Part shown: positions 23,501 to 34,702 of the stretch, piece by piece
Layout of the letters: each line of letters starts with the position of its first letter
How positions within the stretch are numbered: the stretch's first letter is position 1
Assembly (NCBI GenBank): GCA_015178975.1
Contig: WHVD01000006.1
Coordinates: 310,001 to 374,000 of the forward strand
Direction of reading: 5' to 3'
DNA: 64,000 nucleotides
Source of the DNA: Hysterangium stoloniferum
Lineage: Eukaryota > Basidiomycota > Agaricomycetes > Hysterangiales > Hysterangiaceae
Program-made: the position numbers and the translations under genes
The notes under the pieces: generated by a model
Seen by the model: the letters and a program-made list of their open reading frames with translations, nothing else
Database searches by the model: none
What the model was told of the DNA's origin: nothing

Positions 23501-24137
23501 TGCCTCGGATACGAATCGTGAGAAATATATGAATATTAGATACAAGGGGTCCGTTTTCTAATATGAGAAATACGTAACAGCCACGGGTAAGGGTTGCAGT
23601 GTGGTCCGCAGTTGCCTCGAACAGATGGCGACGTTAGATCCACGCCCAGGAGGTTATGGTACAGTCAGAGACATCTAGCTTATTTGGTAGATGAGCATCA
23701 GGTCCTGTGTTTGGGGGTCGTTCCGTGACGGTCCGTATCATAAGCCGGGTAAATTGTAAATTGGATGGGATAAATTTTCAGGCTGTGTGTGATGGATTCT
23801 GCGCAGATGGCCTCTAATTCTGCAGGAAGAAATTATAACCAACAGTATAATATTTAAAATTATACGTTCACAAGAAAAATAAACCTTAAAAAGAACAAAA
23901 GATCAGTTCTATTGTCAAATAACTTATTTCCATCCGCGGACTCACTTGCCATCAGGTCCGTGGAACATCGCATATCGGCACAACAGCCACGAATGCTGTA
24001 CTCATATGTTCCTCTAGAGTCTGGACATCTTAAGTGCACTGACTAGTCATGACGGATAGATTCAAAGTTCAAACTCCATTGTCAGCTCGTTACAAGTGTA
24101 ACGAGAACTCGGCGGGAGTCTGACCTACTGAGAACCT
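17549..24137. other. Gene-poor region of about 6.6 kb
   Basis: No spliced gene could be supported. Open frames up to 122 codons (for example 19192-19560 minus) show no domains or exon-like context. Composition is closer to the gene island than to the repeat arms and no LTR ends were found. The part near 17549-18000 is the promoter of the zinc-finger gene. A rapidly evolving non-coding transcript or a decayed gene cluster cannot be excluded. Confidence 0.4.
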
Positions 24138-24917
24138 ATGAAACTGTCAAGGATCATCCCCCCTCTTTTTCTTGGGGTGTTTGTTTATTGCAATACGGAG
24201 ATAATTAATGTCAAGACATTATCGACGACCGAGCCGCCTGTTGAAATCTCCTCACAATGGTATGTTACCGTAGCTTACCATATAAAGTTTCAATTGTTGA
24301 TTAGCACCGTCAATAGGCCTCTTCTAAAATTGCTACCCAATGAAAATGCGAATACATTTCAAATTCGTCCAGTCCGAGAAAACGACGTGGGCTGTAGAAA
24401 TCCAACGCTACCATGCCCCGAAGAGCTTTGGATGGCATTGGAAACCGGAGGGGTGGGACAGAACGATACATTGTTGCACCCCTTTACCTTGAGACTTTCT
24501 TGGGCTGCATCGGTAACGTTAAATCCCCTGCCATCGATTGTCTCTCAAGTCGGCATCCTTTTACAGGACTCTGTGAACTTCGAGATGTCTCTTTTCAAAC
24601 CCGCAGCGTCCCACACCACGCCACATGCATTATCGCAAAGTCCAATTTCGTGGCGTCAGTATGTTCGTGTGCGGGCTATCAGTACAAGCGTCCGAAAGCC
24701 GAGTGAAGGTGATACGGCTCTGAGACCGTTTGTACGATTTGACTTGATAATGGATCCTTTACTCTGTGGCGTTATTCCTCAAAGCATTGTGCCCACTGTC
24801 ATATCTTCATTAGCTATCGCTACAGCGTTCACCGTTCTCATTAAGTATATTTTGGGGCATATAATGACACTCGCAGGCGACATTACTAATAAATCCGCTC
24901 ACAAAACCAGACATTGA
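24138..24917 (+). CDS. Putative single-pass membrane protein, unknown family
   Basis: An open frame of 259 codons. It begins with a signal-peptide-like hydrophobic stretch (IIPPLFLGVFVYC), has a luminal-type middle with regularly spaced aromatic/Pro motifs (RLSWAASVTLNPLP, VRFDLIMDPLLCGVIP) and a C-terminal membrane segment IVPTVISSLAIATAFTVLIK followed by a short polar tail, suggesting a type I membrane protein of the ER or secretory pathway. A 45-bp GT-AG stretch at 24260-24304 is a multiple of three and could be an in-frame intron, giving 244 residues and joining SSQ to TVNRPLLKLLP. I do not recognise the family. The 3' end lies 115 bp from that of the convergent minus-strand gene. Confidence 0.6.
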   Translation: MKLSRIIPPLFLGVFVYCNTEIINVKTLSTTEPPVEISSQWYVTVAYHIKFQLLISTVNRPLLKLLPNENANTFQIRPVRENDVGCRNPTLPCPEELWMALETGGVGQNDTLLHPFTLRLSWAASVTLNPLPSIVSQVGILLQDSVNFEMSLFKPAASHTTPHALSQSPISWRQYVRVRAISTSVRKPSEGDTALRPFVRFDLIMDPLLCGVIPQSIVPTVISSLAIATAFTVLIKYILGHIMTLAGDITNKSAHKTRH

Positions 24918-25033
24918 TATATTCTATGTTTGTCCATTATCCTTATAACGTAGGTCTATAGCAGCTAGATAGAGTCTTCAAAAGCTTTGACACCTTGATA
25001 TATTAACAAATCATAAATTATACATAACGGCAA

Positions 25034-27617
25034 TCAGGCAACACTGCCCAGGTCTGGTAGATGCACTGCACCCAAATATGCCAACACAACTTCAACACGA
25101 GGTCCATGGAGTGGGATATTAATGTTGAGCGACTTTTTCTTGTCGTTACCAGATGCTTTGTCTGCGGCCGCCTTGTCTGCTCTTTCTCTCTGTCGCTGTG
25201 CAACAGGTGCAAGGAGGATGCGAGCGCAGTCCAAATGTTCCACAAGAGAGTCGTGACCTGACGAACTGGGTAATATCCCTTGGCCTGAGGTTGACGAGTA
25301 GTTAGTTTCATTGCGAGGCCGAGGAATGGAAGTTGAGGAAGAGGCCGCGGATAGGTCCACTTCGTACGGCTCCGCGACGGGAGGGGCTGCGATAGTGAGA
25401 TGTCCTGAAGCATATGAATGAGGCTGGATGCCAATAACCCATCCGCTTGCAAGACGCTCCAGAATCTCAATGAACTCGGCCTGAGCCATGGATCTTGCAG
25501 GTAGGAAGACGGGATATCCTTCGAGCCCGTCTACTAACGTCGCAGTCCTAGCGAATATAGGTAGGAGACTAACAAAATCTCCTAAAAGTAAATTCGCAAG
25601 AAGAATGCTAAAGTGTGATTCGACGAGGAGAGGATGATAGGTTGTGAAAACGGGGGGTGCATTCAGAGGCGGTGGCTGCGAATGGCTGCCGGGACGGAGT
25701 GATTCGGTCAAGAGAAAAGCAGTTCTCGTACGCTGGGCCAAATCCCCTCCCAGAACATGCGTTGAAGGTTCCAGGGTGTCAAAGTAAGCCAAAAATCTTT
25801 CATGATCTCGTATACTTTTTTTCAAAAGTCCAGTAATCTGTTCCCTGAAGGCAGGTTGGTTTAAGACTTGTCGGTAAGCTTTTACCTTCTGTCCTGACGG
25901 TGATCCCAATGGCCCGTCCGGATTTCCTATCTCGACACCACCGTATTTTCCGTTTTCTATATAACATAACCTGAGTTCAGAGTGATCTGCAGATGGGTTC
26001 TTATTGATACCCTCGATCTTGAGTACAGCAGCCTCAATTAAATATACCACGTATTGCAGATAAGCAGCGCCGCGTAAAAACATAGCTTGATGCTCAATTG
26101 GTTCAGGAGCATCTGGTAGGACAGAAGGATGTAATGGAAGGGAATCCGGTTCTGATGCTTGAGAAACAGATGTGCCATCAGGCGGTGCCTGTCCATGAAC
26201 TTTGGCTTTTTTGGACCTTCTCCCTCTAACATTAGAGCCATGGTCCGAATCAATTGCAAGTGTATGGGCATGTCTGGATTTTCGAATGTTGCGAGCCTCC
26301 TTGAGTACGTGGGTGAAGTCGCGAGCGGCTAAAAGGTATTCATCTCGGAAACACCGGACAATTCCTCGTGTACGTAGAAATTCCAACCTCTGTGGGTGCG
26401 CCTCAACAAGTTCATCGAGAACGGCTGTTGTGGTAGATTCAGCTAATTGCCTGTTTTGTCGTGACTGGTAAGCGACGGAATCGAAAAAAAATCTAGGCGT
26501 ACAACCTTGAGGGTATCTTTTCATGAAAAAAGTGAACGTAACGCGCATCAGGATCATTGGGATCTATGTAGTGTCATAAAACATAGAAACATTATAAAAA
26601 TTTCTAATGCTCACCAATTTTCAAAACGCGTTCAGCTATATCATCAAGGGCACTGGCCCCTTGCATAACCATGACACTAGCTGCGATTTCATCTGCCTTG
26701 TATGCAGTCGCCAACCGCTGTACAGCTAGAACACGCAAGCGATGTACTCTCATAGCAGACATCGCAGTATTTCGGCCATTTCCTACTTGCTCGCCTAAGG
26801 GATTTATGCCGAGTGACTGGGCAGTTGCCCAGTGCCCACCATATACAGATGACGGCGAGGATCGCATTCCACCGAGGGTAGCGGCAGACAATCCAGATGC
26901 AGCACGAACAGCCAGATCGGACGCTTCATCGATAAGTCGACGAATCATAGTAACGGAGCGAAAAATGCCGGGATCGATAGGTGGGGGTGTGGGTTTTTCA
27001 TCATTATCCGGAGGGAGAAAGCGAGACGATGTCAAAGCAAATTGGTCCGACAAAGGAGGGGATGGTGGAGGGGAAATATCAAGATATTGGACACTCCTTT
27101 GCTTGCCAAAAGATACAGAAGACAGATGAGACACACTGGGTGGTGGTGGCAGTGAAGGTACACGGTGGTCGGGAATAGCAAACGTGTTTGGATCCATGTT
27201 CAACACCAAGAGCGACTCGAGCAATTCTACTGGGAGTTGTAGCCAAGGTCCCTGTATTTTTTTACCAGTCAGTAACATCCGACATTACTCTTGGAACAAA
27301 CCAACATGATAAGAACTGATGTAGCGCCAGTGCTTATTCCGACTGATGCATAGGACCGGTGGTCTTTCGGGTTCGTTTTTTTTTGGTTCAAATTTCACCT
27401 CCTGTGCTTTAGGTTTCTTAGGTTTCTTCTTTTTCTTCTTCTTCTGTGAGGTTCCTGTGGATTCCTCAATTATTGTTTCCTGAAGATTGTTTGCAATGTC
27501 AGGGGAATGCGAACGCGATGATACAGTCTGTGTCGGGGTTGAGGATGCAGGTGGTGTTGGCGGGAACATTGTGTCACTGTCTAGCTGCAGAGGAGGTTCG
27601 CCAGTTGTGGTGGACAT
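25034..27617 (-). CDS. Conserved fungal protein with poly-Lys N-terminus, unknown role
   Basis: Exons on the minus strand: 27617-27306, 27251-26615, 26563-25034. The start MSTTTGEPP is chosen because upstream codons lack an ATG near the frame start. Order: acidic/Pro N-terminus; KKKKKKKPKKPK basic run; conserved block ISSYH joined across an intron to GPWLQLPVELLESLLVLN; long Pro/Ser linker; helical region (AVRAASGLSAATLGG, AVQRLATAYKADEIAASVMV); then KIDPNDPDARYVHFFHEKIP and helical repeats (LDELVEAHPQRLEFLRTRGI) that may be TPR-like; ending GAVHLPDLGSVA. It has no enzymatic motif I recognise. Oddity: reading frame and homology-like continuity require skipping exactly 13 nt (26493-26505) bounded by GT and AG, too short for a normal spliceosomal intron. 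The gene may carry an indel or assembly error there. Confidence 0.75.
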
Positions 27618-27899
27618 GGTAGCAGTTTGGACAGCGGAATAAAAATCGATGATAATGTGGCAATATGTCTGTAATAAGGTGCGAGTCTCAGCTTGGCCCC
27701 TCAGCAACTGGACATAAAAGGTTCAAGTCTTGTGAAAGAAACTTGGTTCCGAAGCTACAACCCGGAAATTCGGCGAAGAACGATCCTTTCTATTTGGTAA
27801 CAAGAACATATAAATAATAACAAATACAATACAGGTTATACACGAAGATGCAGTATTATTATATCCGTAGCGGATAAATTGATATAACCGGGTCCCCTC

Positions 27900-29328
27900 T
27901 TACGAGGCCAGCACTGATAGGCCGTTCGCATTAATGGCTTCGGTCTCTTCAACCTTCAGCTGTGTGAGTCCCTTGGTAGCCAGAGAGATCTGCTCCTCAA
28001 TTTCAGGAGTCGGATGGGGACTGATGGACGCCGGTGAGGGTGAATCTCTATATCCACTCGGTATGAGCAATTGAACACCAGAGAACAGAACGGCTTACTC
28101 TGTCAACTGAGGTGTGGAATCGGAATTTAAGAGGTAATCATCAGATGGCCTGTCCTTGACTGATTCTAGCTCTGGGGGAAAATTACGCCTTGTTCCGTTT
28201 TCATTAATACCGCAGCGACTGTCGCCACTCGGGGTCAGCGATACCTATATCTTGTACAAAGTCTAGGACGTACTCTATTAATTGTTGCCAGTAACTTTCC
28301 GGCTCAAATTCATACTCATACGACCCTCCAAATTGTGAATCTAGTTGTTCCAATGGTATAAGTGACGGTAAGTCGGGGTTAAATCGCATCTACCCAAGCC
28401 CCACTCTCAACATACGTCTGGAAAAAATCGCAAAGTCTGACCTTGTCTTTTGTTACCGGATCTAAGAAAGGTCCAATGCCCTTATAAAAAAAGTTCAGAA
28501 GCATAGGAAGGTTGACGACTATAGCACGCCCAAGACGTTCCACGTAGTGCTGTTGGAGAATATGAAGTACCTATCGGAAGCTTGTTAAGCATTACGCAAG
28601 ATATAGGATCGTCAGCGTACTTTACGTGCTGTCCCTATTGAAGGATTAGTGCGCATGGTAGTGCTTGCATAGTCAACCACAATCACAAGTGAGTCCTGCC
28701 CAGGTGGCATGAAGTCGATAGCACGTTCACTGAGTCAAGGCACGTCGGTAAGATATGGATAGCTAGCTAAAGACAGACCCGACCCACAGACAGAATATTA
28801 GATGTTGAATCTGGCGAGGAGATGTCGGAGTATTTTCCCTCCCTGGCCGCATGTAAAGGACAGGTCGTCCGTCTACGTCATAACCATTTAAAATTCTGAA
28901 AAGTTATTTTGTCACGGTCGTTCTTTCGCAAAAACTACTCATCACTCACATCTTCCCTGTCTCGCTCTCGACTCTGACATCCTCTGGCTTGATCAGGTCC
29001 GGCTTAAACTCCCTTCGCCACTCCATAGTACCCTTTATTCGCCGTTTTGCCTCGTCAAATTTCCATTTTGAAGCACGCATGTACCGCCCACAACAGTCAA
29101 ACGAATTGAGCCAACGCTCCTCCCACACATGATACGGATCCTCTAATGGCAACTGGAGAGTGCGTGCATACTAGATAGCTCGCATCACAGGATCATTCGC
29201 CACTACAAATAAAGAGTACCTACCTCATGCAACGCGTTGATCTGATCAAGCTGTTCATTGGTATATTCTCTAGGCTTGACAACAACTCCCGAGGCTGGAG
29301 CTGGACATAGATTAGTGGTTTTGGTCAT
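27900..29328 (-). CDS. Sec14-like CRAL-TRIO phosphatidylinositol-transfer protein
   Basis: Seven exons on the minus strand: 29328-29224, 29170-28950, 28895-28788, 28729-28621, 28570-28442, 28389-28099, 28047-27900. The CRAL-TRIO N-terminal helices (RYMRASKWKFDEAKRRIKGT, MEWRREF) are followed by the lipid-binding fold: NGYDVDGRPVLYMRPGREN, DSLVIVVDYASTTM, NPSIGTARKVLHILQQHYVE, LGRAIVVNLPMLLNFFYKGI and GPFLDPVTKDKMRFNPDL. This is the Sec14/Pdr16 (SFH) family, which exchanges phosphatidylinositol and sterol or phosphatidylcholine between membranes. The acidic Ser/Pro tail (PSPASISPHPTPEIEEQ) is extra. Oddity: in exon 6 the lipid-domain frame ends at SLRY-stop near 28204, whereas the tail (NENGTRRNFPPELESVKD) continues in a frame shifted by one base, so a one-base indel or sequencing error lies near 28205-28220, or the tail is untranslated. 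Confidence 0.85.
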
Positions 29329-29622
29329 GACCAATTGGGGTACGAGTACGGTAAGAGAAAGACCAACAAGCCAAGGTATCAAACGCGCTTACAATTCAAC
29401 CATTGTCCATAACCGGTGTTCAGTGATGTGTCAGTACATACGTTGCTTACGGATTTATTATGTAATATCAACAATCATTATTGAGACATGACGTCATCGT
29501 AACCACTTCAATTAGCCAACTATGCGATTTGGATACCGTAGCAAACGAACATAATATGTGGAAAAATAAAGAGGGTAATACAGATTGCAGTTTTCAATCT
29601 CGGAGAAATCGTAAACTCCTAC

Positions 29623-31459
29623 CTAGGCAAACTCTTTAATATCTTGCTCATTAGGGCCCTGTGGGTCATCGGATGCCGCCAGATTGCACTGATGAAACGC
29701 TCGTACTTCCGTAGGTTTGAACGCACCAACAACAGTGTGCAAGATACCCCGATTGTGAAAGAGAACAAGGTCTTTCTCCTTCCTACACACGTGTCAGGGT
29801 CGTGTTTGATAAATGTATCTCAACAGTGTTCACCAATCATGAGGATAGATGAGCTACCAATCAACTCATTAAGTGGACTAATCGTTGGCTTGAAAGCATC
29901 TAAACTCACACTAGGAGCAATGCCCGGACGCTGCATTTCGTACAGTATCTTTCTGACTTCAGCGAGATCTTTCAAGTGAGCACCATCAGGGTATAGGGCA
30001 TCCTCCTTGCTTTTTCCTGCAGGCAAAGGATCCACGATGATCTCACTCACACCGCATGGATGCACCTGGAAATGAAGAGCCCCAGTAACAGGATTCTTCC
30101 ATAGCTAGAATCGAGAATCAATATGTATTGGCATGAATGTAACGAAATATAGACATACCACAGGGAAGACCTTAATCTTGCTTTCCTCCCAATCGGGAAG
30201 TTCCTCCAGGGGTAGCTCGTGTCCTTCTGATACGATTCCCAAACCTGTAGGGAGCGCCTTCGCAGGAGCCATCCAAACATATGGATGAGGCGCGTACTTA
30301 ACGCGGGAACGAACCGCCAGCGACTTAAACTTGGGTGGCAGGATCTCGAAAGTATTGATACCAGATGTGACTAATACAGCCGCCTTTATAGTTAGAAACT
30401 CGCTAAAATAGCATTCTCCCTCAATAACTTACACGCAGTTGTTCCTAGTGGGACGGGCAGCTCGTCACCAGTGCCATCGTCATAGCGAGCGATTTGTGAA
30501 GGGCCTTTAGGAACATTTAGAGCGTAGAGGGTGGTCACTTTCGGCCTAATCTAAAGTATGAGTCGTCATACAAAATATTTGGTGGTCAATTGACATACGG
30601 AGAAAGATCGTATAGCGCTGCATCGATGTGCCTATGAGAGAACATCAGTGGTGTAGTTGTACATGGTGTATCAGAATAACACACCAGCGGTAGAACCGAG
30701 TAAAACCATTGTTCTCGTCTTCTTCAGAAATACTAGTCACATGAAAGGTTTTATGATGGGGATGTTTAAGTCGCGCCTAATCCAAAACTGTAGCATGATA
30801 TCATGTATAACATCAAAACATACCTCGGCCAAGCCTTCATGATCATAAACTGTTCCATTGCCAATAAGTTGCACCTGTGGAACTCGGGGGATGGTCTTTA
30901 AGTCTGGATGCAAGATGGACTTCTTAGTGCTACCCGTCTTGTTGTTTCCATGACCGTAACTTTCAGAAGCTGGATCGAACGCCTACTCAATAGGGAAGGT
31001 ACTGAATACCCTCCTCCCGAACAAAACTTTTAACGAATGGTTTACCTTCGTTAGAGCATATTGAGCTTCTGGTGATAAATCTGCATTCCTAAACAACAAT
31101 GCATTATACTATGACAGTGGCGTGGTGTCAACGAATGAATTAACCCAGAGCCTTCTGTGTACCCCACGAAGCCTGATGCAACCCATTGGTAACTGTAAGC
31201 ACACTTTACTTGCAACCCAGAGCCAGATTGCCAGTTGGACACACCCAGTATACCCTTGTGAACAGGTTGCACCGGCCTCGAAGGTATACAGAGTAGGTCT
31301 AAAAAGTTGACTTACCGTGTACAACAATTTCTCAATCTCTTTGAATTCACTCTCGGATAGATTGGCGGGGTTAACGCCTTTCACCACTCTTCCAAAATCC
31401 TTCAACCTGTTGAGGTCAGATGTCGCAGACAAAGGGAAGGGTTCGAGTTCAATGGCCAT
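29623..31459 (-). CDS. xanA: Alpha-ketoglutarate-dependent xanthine dioxygenase (XanA-like)
   Basis: Ten exons on the minus strand: 31459-31316, 31108-31046, 30982-30824, 30776-30685, 30631-30599, 30550-30435, 30383-30159, 30104-29910, 29853-29834 (only 20 nt), 29782-29623. XanA is a fungal TauD-family Fe(II) enzyme that turns xanthine into uric acid using 2-oxoglutarate and oxygen, replacing molybdenum xanthine dehydrogenase. Markers: DFGRVVKGVNPANLSESEF, SKSILHPDLKT-type block (KKSILHPDLKTIPRVPQVQ), LKHPHHKTFH, the iron ligands RWHIDAALY (HxD) and the distal His in DLVLFHNRGILHTVVG, then VRAFHQCNL with the 2-oxoglutarate-binding Arg. KYAPHPYVWM and LWKNPVTGALHFQVHP are also characteristic. 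All active-site residues are present and the frame is open. The first intron is long (about 207 nt). It is divergent from the mannosidase gene. Exclusive substrate use is inferred from family similarity. Confidence 0.88.
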
Positions 31460-31827
31460 AGCGTTGGAATTTGAAGTGACAAGCACTGTTAAGAAACCGC
31501 AAATAAACCTTGGGAGGTTTAAGACGGTAAGATTGGATGAATCGTGTGACTTATGATGCAGTCGACGACCCTAGAATCGGACAAGTTCCGGTTCCCATGA
31601 TCCGACTGAAATATTTCGAGATTTCCCGGTATAACGTTCCCTCGAACATTTTTAACAAAAATAACTCAAAAAATATGTGCACCATGTTGAATAACATCAT
31701 TGAAATATACACGGCCTAAATAGATCGATCCAAGACCGCCTAACTTACCCGGTATCACTAACGCACCACTGATGATGCCTAGTAATATATGCGGTAAAAT
31801 ATATAAACTAAAGAACTATAGTAGTAT

Positions 31828-31987
31828 CACCTCAGTCCGTTATACGATATACGAGACTGAGGTGAGTCAAGATTGTTATGTATCCACACACAATGTAACT
31901 AATAGTCACTCATTAGTTATATTGTTATTAGGTACATAAAATATAGTCCGTCATACGATACACGACTGAGTTATATTGTTATTAGGT
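31828..31987 (+). repeat. Repeated hairpin motif in a divergent promoter region
   Basis: AGTCCGTTATACGATA...GACTGAG (31834-31861) recurs as AGTCCGTCATACGATA...GACTGAG (31945-31970). GTTATATTGTTATTAGGT occurs at 31916-31933 and exactly again at 31970-31987. The first unit is bounded by a perfect 9-bp inverted repeat, CACCTCAGT (31828-31836) and ACTGAGGTG (31856-31864). It lies between the divergent xanthine dioxygenase and mannosidase genes. It could be a regulatory site or a small mobile footprint. Confidence 0.7.
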
Positions 31988-32112
31988 CTTACTTTCTAAC
32001 ACCATGCCGTAGAATTGCTAGAGACACTGCTGCCTGTGACATGTTACGTTTGTGACCAATCTAGATCAGCGTTTCAGCCACCGGGGATCTCGGCGGAGGC
32101 TTCTGGCTGGAA

Positions 32113-34702
32113 ATGTCACAGCAGCAACTAAGAGAACGACGACGCGGAGCACCTTCCACCACATCCACAGACAATGACGAAGTCAAACCTACCCAGGTTA
32201 GTGACAGTCTTTCGCTCACAATGATTCATCGACTGGCTCAACGCATCCTCTTTAGGCCCACAAGTCCCATTCAAACTTATTGTATCCTCTGTTATATGTA
32301 TTCCTTGTAGGAAGCGTCTTTTTATTTATTTCAAATGCAAGTTGTTGCTTTTACACTATACGGCCGTTCTGATGCCGTTTAGCAGTATCCGCACTTGGTC
32401 AAGCAGTTAGTTGAGCCCTGGTACGAGTTTGAAGCCGATCAAACTCAGCGTCCACCAAGTCGTGACGTTGAAATTCTTGAAGACACGCCCCGGAGAGATG
32501 CGATCATAGCTGCATTTAAGGTACAGGATCATGCCATTTTTTGCAGCGAGATTCTTAACAGCTCTTATCCAGCATGCATGGTATGCTTATGGTGAGTTAT
32601 GTTCGTCCTTCGAAGTTATTTGACCTGTTTCAGCTTCGTCTAGAGAGAGACGCTTTTGGTAGTGACGAGTATCACCCAATTGAGCAGTCAGGCACAAACC
32701 TCTCAGAGGCTGGAGGCATAGGCTACACGGTCGTTGACGCCATCGATACTATGGTTCTCATGGGCTTGCAAGAAGAAGAACTTCGTGCTCGCGAATGGGT
32801 AGAGAAGCATATGGACCTCGACCGGGATGGGAATTTTAACATGTTCGAAGTGTGTACAATATCTTTTTACACTGCCATGGTTATTCATGTCATTTTTCCA
32901 CACAGACTACAATTCGCGTCCTGGGCGGACTCCTTTCAGCGCATCATCTCACTAACGCACCAATTTACCTCGACCGGGCAGTTGAACTTGCTGATCGCTT
33001 GATGCCAGCGTTTGACACTTCCAGCGGTATCCCGTGGTCATTGATCAACCTGGGCCGGCGGGAAGGCGTCCCTGACGAAGATAACCAGGGACTGAGCAGT
33101 ACTGCCGAGGCTGCAACGCTTCAGCTGGAATTTAAATACCTCAGCTACCTTACGGATAATGATAGTTATTGGAGAGCGGCAGAAAAAGTTCACATTCCCT
33201 TAATCGATGGATGTAGTGTTGTTGACCTCTGCTTTATCTAGGTTATGGATGTGATTAAACAGAATCGCGTGGCACCAGGTTTAGCACCAATTCTGATCTC
33301 GTTCGTTGTGATTACCTGTCGCTTCCGCTTGCTCTCTCATCATTCCACGCAGCCCCGCTCAAGGTCAGTTTGTTACATCTGCAATACGACTCGGTTCCCG
33401 CGGAGATTCATATTACGAGTATTTATTGAAGCAACACTTGCAGACTGTATGTAAGGGCATAACGCTATTTCTGTCGATTCTAATATTTCTACAGGATCGC
33501 AAGGAGCCGGTATATCGTGAAGTTGGTGCATTGCACGTTCTGTTTTTTCACCTCTAACGCAATGGCTACAGATGTACGATGATGCCATGGAGGCCATCAG
33601 TTCACATCTTCTTAAACGATCTATGTATAGTAATTTGCTCTATACATCAGAGCTGATTCCCGAGCGAACAGCGACTGGCAGCCTGTAGGCACTCATCATT
33701 CTGTAATATATTATATATTCATTCTCACATATACCCTAGCTCCTGGAGGCTTGTCCCAAAGCAAGACCATCTGGTCTGTTTTCTAGGTGGCTCCCTGATG
33801 CTTGGTGCTACAGACGGGGCTCACACAAGCATCCCACCTAAATCCCACGAGCTATCCCCGTCACAATTGCGGGACTGGAATAACGGAGTAGAGCTAATTA
33901 AAACATGCATGGCTACACATGATACCAAAACGTCCGTATACCAACGGTGATTACACACTCTTCACTGACTTTCGGGAACAGTCGCCTGTCTCCGGAAATA
34001 GTTCATTTCCGACTTCCCAGCGATCCCGCATCCATTTCATCACTAGTTCAGAGCGATTGGTACATTAAAGGCCTCCAGTTAGTGGTTTTGTTGCGTTCCT
34101 GTGACATAGTCTGACTGTTTGTATTATTTTTAGAGGTGTTGTTTCTTATGATGCTCGATATATCCTACGGTCAGTTTTCATAGTGTGCGCTATCTGTCCT
34201 TGATTTGACACATGGTACAGCCCCGAAACCGTCGAGTCCTTATTCATCGCATATCGTCTAACTGGTGATAACAAGTACCGTGAATGGGGTTGGGACATAT
34301 TCTCCGCCATTGAAAAGCATTGTAAAATTTCAAGTGGAGGTTATGCCTCTATTCTCAACGTGGACGCTATTCCAGTAGAGTATGAGGATAAAATGGAGAC
34401 ATTTTTACTAGTTTGTTCCATGATATATTTGGTGTTTCCGGACGTTGTGCTTACCACTTTTGGCAGAGCGAAACGTTGAAGTACCTGTTCCTTTTGTTCT
34501 CTGATGGCTCAGTTTTGCCATTAGACCGTGAGTTAATTTGTTGAATTTGATTGTTTTAGTGCTGAAGGCCATTGCAGGTGTCGTGTTTAATACAGAGGTA
34601 AATTTCCTGGGGACCAGTTAAATATGTAGAACTGATTGCTTGTTTCTGAAGGCACATCCTTTGCCAGTCTTTGAACCTCACCTACGAACGGGTTTCTCAT
34701 GA
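32113..34702 (+). CDS. MNS1: ER mannosyl-oligosaccharide 1,2-alpha-mannosidase (GH47)
   Basis: Seventeen exons: 32113-32196, 32256-32336, 32383-32520, 32573-32591 (19 nt), 32644-32849, 32906-33186, 33242-33300, 33353-33446, 33495-33521, 33572-33684, 33740-33931, 33982-34077, 34134-34169, 34221-34410, 34467-34527, 34578-34597 (20 nt), 34652-34702. The enzyme trims one mannose from Man9GlcNAc2 in the ER and sets the timer for glycoprotein degradation. A basic cytoplasmic tail (RERRR) precedes a signal anchor LLYPLLYVFLVGSVFLFI, so a type II membrane protein. GH47 motifs: HAWYAYERDAFGSDEYHP, GGIGYTVVDAIDTMVLMGL, RVLGGLLSAHHL, DHLVCFLGGSLMLGAT, YILRPETVESLF, the catalytic/conserved EYEDKMETFLLSETLKYLFL and the terminal calcium-site VFNTEAHPLPVF. 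Intron 2 appears to use a GC donor (AAT|GCAAGT), which keeps the full membrane anchor; a GT donor at about 32306 would shorten it. Confidence 0.92.

Noticed and set aside
23665-23740. tRNA-like stretch TAGCTTATTTGGTAGA followed by GGGTCGTTCC
   Set aside because: The A-box-like part is fair, but the T-loop does not match GTTCRANNC and no acceptor stem could be paired.
27700-27740. GGTTCAAGTC resembling a Pol III B box
   Set aside because: No A box or cloverleaf upstream; it lies in the leader of a protein gene.
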